The notes under the pieces: generated by a model
Told to the model about the DNA's origin: nothing
Databases searched by the model: none
Seen by the model: the letters and a program-made list of their open reading frames with translations, nothing else
In this document: piece after piece, positions 59,298-64,000 of the stretch
How the letters are laid out: each line of letters begins with the position of its first letter
Numbering within the stretch: position 1 is the first letter of the stretch
Assembly (NCBI RefSeq): GCF_022601675.1
Contig: NZ_JAKVIL010000002.1
Span: 558,001 to 622,000 of the forward strand
Direction of reading: 5' to 3'
Length of the DNA stretch: 64,000 nucleotides
From: Ancylobacter gelatini
GTDB taxonomy: Bacteria > Pseudomonadota > Alphaproteobacteria > Rhizobiales > Xanthobacteraceae
Made by a program: the position numbers and the translations under genes

Positions 59298-60566
59298 ATG
59301 CCCGATGCCCCGACACTCAGGTTTCGGGATATTGGTTCGGCGATGCGGTTTCTTCCTCACCTTCTGAAGCGCTTCGTCCACAAGGGCAGCCTCACTGTTA
59401 TCGGTCCCGACGGGAGCCGCACCGTGTTCGGCACCGGCGAGGACGGGCCGAAGGTTGTCATGCGCTTGCACGACGACAAACTTGACCGCGAGCTGTTCTT
59501 CAATCCCGAACTGATCGCGGCCGAGGCCTATATGGACGGCCGCCTTACCTTCGAGGAAGGCACGGGGGTTTATGACTTCCTGTACCTGTTCTCGGTGAAC
59601 CGGAAGGGGCTGGCGTCCCACCCGGTGCAGCAGGCGCTGCGCCGTGCGTGGCGCAGCCTCAAGCGCTGGCACCAGTCCAACCCGCTCGGCAAGGCCGCCA
59701 CCAACGCGCAGAGCCATTACGACCACCCGCCGGAATTCTACCGGCTGTGGCTCGATTCGCAGATGATCTATTCCTGCGCCTATTTCCCGACCCCCGACGC
59801 TTCTCTGGAAGAAGCGCAGTGGGCGAAGTTGCGCCACATCGCCGCCAAGCTGAAGCTGGAGCCCGGCATGCGGGTCGCGGAGATCGGCTCGGGCTGGGGT
59901 GCGCTCGCCATCTATCTCGCCAAGCTCGGCGTGCATGTCACCGCGATCAACGTCGCCACCGAGCAACTCGCCGAATCGAAAAGGCGGGCCGAGGCGGAAG
60001 GCGTGCTCGACCGCATCACCTTCTTCGAGCGCGACTATCGTGAACTGACCGGCCAGTTCGACCGCGTGGTCTCGGTCGGCATGATGGAGCATGTCGGCGT
60101 CAATCATTTCGACGCGTATTTCGACACCATCAAGCGGCTGCTGGTGCCCGGCGGCTTCGCGATGATCCACGCCATCGGCCGCATGTCGCCGCCCGGCTCG
60201 ACCGGTCCGTTCATCCGCAAGCACATCTTCCCCGGCGGCTATGTGCCGGCGATGTCGGAAGTGTTCGCCTCGCTGGAGCGCGTGGGGCTGTGGGCGGCGG
60301 ACTGCGAAATCCTGCGCCTGCACTACTACTGGACCATCAAGCATTGGCGCATCAACTTCGACAAGGTGCGCCCGCAAGTGGTCGAGATGATGGGCGAGCG
60401 CTTCGCGCGGATGTGGGAATTCTACCTGGTGGCGGTGGAACTTGGCTTCCTGCACGGCTCGAACATGGTCTACCAGCTTCTGCTGTCCAATGAGCGCGAC
60501 GCGGTGCCGGTGATCCGCGACTTCATCACTGATGAGGAGCGGTCGCTGGCCGCGCGGGCGGCCTGA
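59298..60566 (+). CDS. cfa: Cyclopropane-fatty-acyl-phospholipid synthase
   Basis: Cfa methylates unsaturated membrane lipids to cyclopropane lipids with SAM. The 422-residue protein has an N-terminal lipid-binding part (about 25-130) and the catalytic domain with AQSHYDHPPEFYRLWLDSQM, SAM motif VAEIGSGWGALAIYLAKLG, VSVGMMEHVGVNHFDAYFDT and a C-terminal EFYLVAVELGFLHGSNMVYQ. These fit the alphaproteobacterial Cfa group. It starts at the ATG at 59298 or at 59343. TTGACA lies 15 bases before the first ATG, which would favour the second start if used as a -35. Confidence 0.93.
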   Translation: MPDAPTLRFRDIGSAMRFLPHLLKRFVHKGSLTVIGPDGSRTVFGTGEDGPKVVMRLHDDKLDRELFFNPELIAAEAYMDGRLTFEEGTGVYDFLYLFSVNRKGLASHPVQQALRRAWRSLKRWHQSNPLGKAATNAQSHYDHPPEFYRLWLDSQMIYSCAYFPTPDASLEEAQWAKLRHIAAKLKLEPGMRVAEIGSGWGALAIYLAKLGVHVTAINVATEQLAESKRRAEAEGVLDRITFFERDYRELTGQFDRVVSVGMMEHVGVNHFDAYFDTIKRLLVPGGFAMIHAIGRMSPPGSTGPFIRKHIFPGGYVPAMSEVFASLERVGLWAADCEILRLHYYWTIKHWRINFDKVRPQVVEMMGERFARMWEFYLVAVELGFLHGSNMVYQLLLSNERDAVPVIRDFITDEERSLAARAA

Positions 60567-60590
60567 CGGGTCGCTGCGTGCTTGAGCGAC

Positions 60591-60620
60591 TTGCCAGACC
60601 GGCATCCGATCCATTATGAC
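60591..60620 (+). promoter_or_regulatory. Sigma-70-type promoter candidate for leu leader-leuA
   Basis: TTGCCA (60591-60596) and TATGAC (60615-60620) are spaced 18 bases apart, each close to the -35/-10 consensus. A start near 60627 would put the leader peptide GTG about 27 bases from the 5' end. Confidence 0.45.
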
Positions 60621-60653
60621 ACGGGTAGAGAGCAACCTCGCGAGAGCCGAGCC

Positions 60654-60758
60654 GTGACGCATTCGTCCGCCCGACGCATTTCCGCGACCCCGACCGCCAA
60701 GCGGTTTGCGGGGAACGCTCTCCTTCTGTCCGGCCTGCTTCTTCTTAGCCGCCCCTGA
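60654..60758 (+). CDS. leuL: Leucine-rich leader peptide of leuA (attenuator)
   Basis: A GTG at 60654 opens a 34-codon frame ending in ALLLSGLLLLSRP and a stop at 60758. Seven of the nine codons from position 23 to 31 are Leu (CTC CTT CTG, then CTG CTT CTT CTT), just ahead of a hairpin. This is the classic arrangement for attenuation: when charged Leu-tRNA is scarce the ribosome stalls on the Leu run and lets leuA be transcribed. The ribosome-binding site is weak (GAGAG). It is too short for ordinary gene callers. Confidence 0.8.
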   Translation: MTHSSARRISATPTAKRFAGNALLLSGLLLLSRP

Positions 60759-60793
60759 GGGCCGGCCGGGCTGTGTGCCTGGGCGCTCAGGGG
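60752..60793 (+). promoter_or_regulatory. Attenuator stem after the leuL leader peptide
   Basis: CCCCTGAG (60752-60759), overlapping the leader stop, pairs with CTCAGGGG (60786-60793). A further small hairpin, GGTCC-CGCGC-GGACC, lies at 60841-60855 just before the leuA ribosome-binding site. The exact antiterminator-terminator switch is not resolved by eye. Confidence 0.5.
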
Positions 60794-60884
60794 ATGACGC
60801 CCGAACCGCCAACAACACCCAGAGCCGAGCCGATGAAAAAGGTCCCGCGCGGACCGCCGGCGAAGCGACAGAAGGAAAAGACCC

Positions 60885-62474
60885 ATGTCCTCCACCTCCA
60901 GCGCCCATGACAGCCGCGCCGACGACCGTGTGGTGATCTTCGACACCACTCTGCGCGATGGCGAGCAGTGCCCCGGCGCCTCGATGACCTTCGAGGAAAA
61001 GCTCGAAGTGGCCGAGTTGCTCGACACGATGGGCGTCGATGTCATCGAGGCGGGCTTCCCGATCGCCTCAAACGGCGACTTCGAATCGGTCGCCGAGATC
61101 GCCCGCCGCACGAAGCGCGCGGTGATCGCGGGTCTTGCCCGCGCCATTCCCGTCGACATCGCCCGCGCCGGCGAGGCGGTGAAGCATGCGCAGCGCCCGC
61201 GCATCCACACCTTCGTGTCGACCTCGCCGATCCATCTGGAATTCCAGATGCGCAAGACGCAGGATCAGGTGATCGACATCATCACCGCCACCGTCACCCA
61301 GGCGCGCAACCTGATCGACGATATCGAGTGGTCGGCGATGGATGCCACCCGCACCCCGATCGACTATCTCGCGCGCTGCGTCGAGACCGCGATCAAGGCC
61401 GGCGCCACCACCATCAACCTGCCCGATACGGTGGGTTACGCCACCCCGTCCGAATATGAGGCGATGTTCCGCCAGGTGCGCGAGCGGGTGCTCGACCGCG
61501 TGTCGAATCCCGAGAAGATCGTGTTCTCCGCCCATTGCCATGACGATCTCGGCCTCGCCGTCGCCAATTCGCTGGCGGCGCTGGCCGGCGGCGCCCGGCA
61601 GATCGAATGCACCATCAACGGTCTCGGCGAGCGCGCGGGCAATGCGGCGCTGGAAGAGGTGGTCATGGCCATCCGCACCCGTGCCGACGTGCTGCCCTAC
61701 CAGACCGGCATCGACGCGACGCTGGTGACGCGCGCGTCCAAGCTGGTCTCGGCGGTGACGTCGTTCCCGGTGCAGTACAACAAGGCCATTGTCGGCCGGA
61801 ATGCCTTCGCGCATGAGAGCGGCATCCATCAGGACGGCATGCTGAAGAACGCCACCACCTACGAGATCATGACCCCCGAGACCGTGGGCGTGAACAAGAC
61901 CTCGCTGGTGATGGGCAAGCATTCCGGCCGCGCCGCCTTCCGCGACAAGCTGAAGGCGCTGGGCTACGAACTCGGCGAGAACGCGCTGAACGACGCCTTC
62001 ACCCGCTTCAAGGACCTCGCCGACCGCAAGAAGGTGGTCTACGACGAGGACATCGAGGCGCTGGTCGATCAGGGCATCGCGGTGGCGCATGATCGGATGA
62101 AGCTGGTGTCGCTCTCGGTGATCGCCGGCAGCCACGGCCCGCAGCGCGCCACCATGAAGATGGAAGTCGACGGCCAGCGCTTCACCGTCGAGCAGGAGGG
62201 CAACGGGCCGGTCGATGCGGTGTTCAACTGCATCAAGGAGATCGTGCCGCACACCGCCAAGCTCGCGCTCTATCAGGTCCACGCCGTGACCGAGGGAACC
62301 GACGCGCAGGCCGAGGTGTCAGTGCGGCTGGAGGATGGCGACAAGGCGGTGACCGGGCGCGGTTCCGATCCCGACACGCTGGTCGCTTCCGCACAGGCCT
62401 ACATCATCGCGCTCAACAAGCTGCAGGCCAAGAGCCAGAGCCTCAACGCGCAGTCCCAGCCCGCGGCCGAGTGA
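60885..62474 (+). CDS. leuA: 2-isopropylmalate synthase LeuA
   Basis: LeuA condenses 2-oxoisovalerate with acetyl-CoA in the first committed step of leucine synthesis. The 529-residue enzyme has the catalytic barrel with VVIFDTTLRDGEQCPGASMT, INLPDTVGYATPSEYEAMF and the HxH metal motif in FSAHCHDDLGLAVANSLAAL. NAFAHESGIHQDGMLKN follows, and the C-terminal LeuA dimer/regulatory domain (about 390-515) contains VEQEGNGPVDAVFNCIKEIV. GAAGGAAAAG precedes the ATG. It is controlled by the upstream leucine leader and is followed by an intrinsic terminator. Confidence 0.97.
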   Translation: MSSTSSAHDSRADDRVVIFDTTLRDGEQCPGASMTFEEKLEVAELLDTMGVDVIEAGFPIASNGDFESVAEIARRTKRAVIAGLARAIPVDIARAGEAVKHAQRPRIHTFVSTSPIHLEFQMRKTQDQVIDIITATVTQARNLIDDIEWSAMDATRTPIDYLARCVETAIKAGATTINLPDTVGYATPSEYEAMFRQVRERVLDRVSNPEKIVFSAHCHDDLGLAVANSLAALAGGARQIECTINGLGERAGNAALEEVVMAIRTRADVLPYQTGIDATLVTRASKLVSAVTSFPVQYNKAIVGRNAFAHESGIHQDGMLKNATTYEIMTPETVGVNKTSLVMGKHSGRAAFRDKLKALGYELGENALNDAFTRFKDLADRKKVVYDEDIEALVDQGIAVAHDRMKLVSLSVIAGSHGPQRATMKMEVDGQRFTVEQEGNGPVDAVFNCIKEIVPHTAKLALYQVHAVTEGTDAQAEVSVRLEDGDKAVTGRGSDPDTLVASAQAYIIALNKLQAKSQSLNAQSQPAAE

Positions 62475-62492
62475 GCGGGTTCTTCTGACCAT

Positions 62493-62534
62493 CAGGCGGC
62501 GCGGGGCGATGCTTCGCGCCGCCTGTCGGTTTTT
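62493..62534 (+). terminator. Intrinsic terminator after leuA
   Basis: A perfect 11-bp stem, CAGGCGGCGCG / CGCGCCGCCTG, with an 11-base loop is followed by TTTTT at 62530-62534. It ends 18 bases or more after the leuA stop, so leuA is transcribed alone. Confidence 0.92.
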
Positions 62535-62650
62535 GCGGTGCCATAATGTTGTCGGCCTGATTGGCGAGGAGTTCCCCTCACGCGGGAGACCGGCAGCATG
62601 AGACGCCTTGCCCCTGACAGGTGCCGTGCCTTCCATCCTTGCCGGGCTCC

Positions 62651-63376
62651 ATGACGGGCGCGGCGGCTGTCCCGATCGTCGCGCTGGCAGCGGATGAACG
62701 GCTGCCGGTGATGGCGGCCCTCTGCCCGCGCGCGCAGGGAACGCTGCGGCTCGCCTTGTCGCTCGCCCTGCATGTCGCCTTGCTGCTGGTCATGCTGTGG
62801 CTCGGCCTCGCACCGGTGCTGCCCCCCGAGCCTCCGGCTGTGACCGTGGAGATTCTGAGCGGCGCAGCGTTCGACGCTCTGCGCGCTCCCGCGCCGCCGA
62901 CGGTGCCGATGAGCGGGGGCGGGGAGGGGCTCGGCCCGCCATCCGCCGCGCCGCCGGCGGCGGTGCCACCGGTCACGACCCGGCCGGATGGCATGATCCA
63001 TCCCTCGACCCTGCTGTCGCAGCAGGCGCTGGCGCAGCCGGCGAACCGGCCGTTGCGGCGCCAGCTCGCCACGCTGGCCGACGAGGAGCACATCGCCCAG
63101 CTCTGCGATCTGGAGGCGATGGAGCAGATCCACGCCTGGAAGGGCGAGTTCCAGCCCGACCGGCTGGTCGACTACGCGCTGTCGGATCCGCGTCTGGAGG
63201 AGGGCGCGTTCATCGCCCATGGCGCGGCGTTCCGCGCCGGCCATCAATGGTATGAGCTGTCCTATCGCTGCGAGCTCGACGCCAGCCGGCGGCGGGTGAC
63301 CGGTTTTTCCTTCCGCGTCGGGGCCGCGATCGCGCGCGAGGAATGGAGCGCGCTCAACCTTCCCGCCGTGCATTGA
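62651..63376 (+). CDS. DUF930 protein with a TonB-like membrane anchor
   Basis: The product is about 241 residues from the ATG at 62651 (251 from a GTG at 62621). It has one membrane helix (about residues 35-55, LALHVALLLVMLWLGLAPVL), a Pro/Ala/Gly-rich periplasmic linker, and a C-terminal DUF930 domain with LCDLEAMEQIHAWKGEFQPD, then VDYALSDPRLEEG and GHQWYELSYRCELDA. The N-terminal layout mimics TonB, but the C-terminal domain is not TonB. The function is unknown. It is convergent with an aminotransferase gene, six bases apart. Confidence 0.8.
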   Translation: MTGAAAVPIVALAADERLPVMAALCPRAQGTLRLALSLALHVALLLVMLWLGLAPVLPPEPPAVTVEILSGAAFDALRAPAPPTVPMSGGGEGLGPPSAAPPAAVPPVTTRPDGMIHPSTLLSQQALAQPANRPLRRQLATLADEEHIAQLCDLEAMEQIHAWKGEFQPDRLVDYALSDPRLEEGAFIAHGAAFRAGHQWYELSYRCELDASRRRVTGFSFRVGAAIAREEWSALNLPAVH

Positions 63377-63382
63377 GCCGCG

Positions 63383-64000
63383 TCACGCCTGGCGCGGATC
63401 GATCCCGCATTCGGCGGCGGCCTGTGCGAACAGCGCCTGTTCCAGTGCGTCGAGCGCCGCCCCGCCGGTGCCGAGCGAGGCGCCGTCGAGTTCGGTGATG
63501 CGACGGATGAAGCGCAGGCTGTTGGTGGCGAACACCGCCTGCGCGCCGGCCAGCGCCTCGCGCGTGAGCGGGACTTCCGCCACCTCCAGCCCGAGGGAGG
63601 GAGCGATCTCCAGAACCAGCGCCCGCATCACGCCCGGCAGGCAGCCTTCGGACAGGGGCGGGGTCACCAGCCGGTCGTCCATGAGCGCGAAGACATTGGC
63701 GATGGTGGTGCAGGCGACGCGGCCCTGCGTGTTGAGGATCAGCGCGTCGTCCACGGCCGCCCGCGCCGCTTCCCGCGCGGCGAGGATATGATCGAGATAG
63801 CCCAGCGCCTTGAGGTTGGCCGTGGGCGAGAACTCGTTGCGCCGCCCGGTCGCGGTGATGAGCCTTGCCGGCTGGCCGAGCAGGGCCGGGCCCCACGGGG
63901 CGGTCGCAACCACCAGCGTCGGCTCCCCGGCGCTTGCCGGCCACAGCCCGCGCGCGGCGGTGCCCCGCGTCAGCGTGGTGCGCAGGATGGCGGGCGTAGG
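63383..64000 (-). CDS. Class IV aminotransferase (PabC/D-amino-acid aminotransferase family), 5' end outside the window
   Basis: About 205 residues are visible; the N-terminus lies beyond base 64000. The visible part shows ILRTTLTRGTAARGLWP, then NEFSPTANLKALGYLDHILA, ALILNTQGRVACTTIANVFA (the PLP phosphate-binding Ile-Ala-Asn turn) and SEGCLPGVMRALVLEIA, the class IV fold that includes aminodeoxychorismate lyase and branched-chain or D-amino-acid aminotransferases. The PLP lysine segment is in the missing part. An internal ATG at 63913 is not the true start, because family motifs run upstream of it to the window edge. Confidence 0.87.
   Translation of the reverse strand, partial: PTPAILRTTLTRGTAARGLWPASAGEPTLVVATAPWGPALLGQPARLITATGRRNEFSPTANLKALGYLDHILAAREAARAAVDDALILNTQGRVACTTIANVFALMDDRLVTPPLSEGCLPGVMRALVLEIAPSLGLEVAEVPLTREALAGAQAVFATNSLRFIRRITELDGASLGTGGAALDALEQALFAQAAAECGIDPRQA

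Noticed and set aside
60616-60657. A 13-residue mini-frame (ATG at 60616) overlapping the leucine leader start
   Set aside because: It has no ribosome-binding site and would lie upstream of the likely transcription start.
60706-60936. A 76-codon frame crossing the leuA start
   Set aside because: It conflicts with the leucine leader and with leuA, has no ribosome-binding site and shows no recognisable pattern.

Overview
This 64 kb window is a stretch of chromosome from a high-GC alphaproteobacterium, most likely a Hyphomicrobiales member. A Xanthobacteraceae-type genus is my best guess, with low confidence. The basis is the gene content (rpoD, ettA, opgC, cfa, leuA with a leucine leader, an ArsR-methyltransferase/metF/metH operon) plus promoter signals typical of that group: four perfect GGAAC-N16/17-CGTT sites of the EcfG general stress sigma factor and one perfect FixK/FNR box. 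I see no prophage, insertion sequence, CRISPR array, rRNA or tRNA. Coding density is high and base use is uniform, so it reads as core chromosome with a few accessory operons.

Layout. 0.2-5.2 kb: rpoD, a PfpI/DJ-1 protein, then a minus-strand group of small membrane proteins (DUF2798, a 43-residue microprotein behind a FixK/FNR box, a 59-residue DUF1328-like protein) and an MFS transporter. 5.3-12.4 kb: an aldose-epimerase-like protein, two diguanylate cyclases, and a translationally coupled trehalose operon otsB-GH15-otsA behind an EcfG promoter. 12.6-19.4 kb: ettA, an ASCH protein, a Tam-like methyltransferase, a lytic transglycosylase, an alpha/beta hydrolase, prmB and a small acidic unknown. 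19.4-22.9 kb: a tight four-gene minus-strand operon hdeD-opgC-SGNH-SGNH behind an EcfG promoter. 23-32.3 kb: a MOSC protein, an L,D-transpeptidase with a distant EcfG promoter, TrmO, then the methionine operon (ArsR-methyltransferase fusion, metF, metH) behind a perfect 16-bp palindrome, and an LssY_C protein. 32.4-38.5 kb: an outer-membrane barrel, an amidase, a membrane GGDEF protein, and a pdxY-phzF-nudix operon.

38.5-44.8 kb: a BMP-family nucleoside/nucleobase ABC transporter joined to cytosine deaminase, which looks like an uptake-and-salvage operon. 44.9-50.9 kb: a PAS-GGDEF-EAL protein, two metallo-beta-lactamase-fold proteins, lepA and a YegP-like protein whose ribosome-binding site lies inside a hairpin. 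50.9-58.5 kb: a PRC-barrel protein behind an EcfG promoter, a Tat-exported L,D-transpeptidase coupled to MepA, a GMC oxidoreductase, a second lytic transglycosylase, DUF3750 and malonyl-CoA decarboxylase. 58.5-64 kb: a BigR/SqrR-type dithiol ArsR repressor divergent from an AhpD-like protein, cfa, leuA with a leucine-rich leader peptide and a strong terminator, a DUF930 protein, and a class IV aminotransferase running off the right edge.

How it fits together. Four transcription units (trehalose, hdeD-opgC-SGNH, one L,D-transpeptidase, PRC-barrel) share the same stress promoter, so the window holds a visible slice of a general stress regulon centred on osmoprotection and the cell envelope. Peptidoglycan enzymes are unusually frequent (two L,D-transpeptidases, MepA, two SLT_2 lytic transglycosylases), as are c-di-GMP enzymes (four GGDEF proteins).
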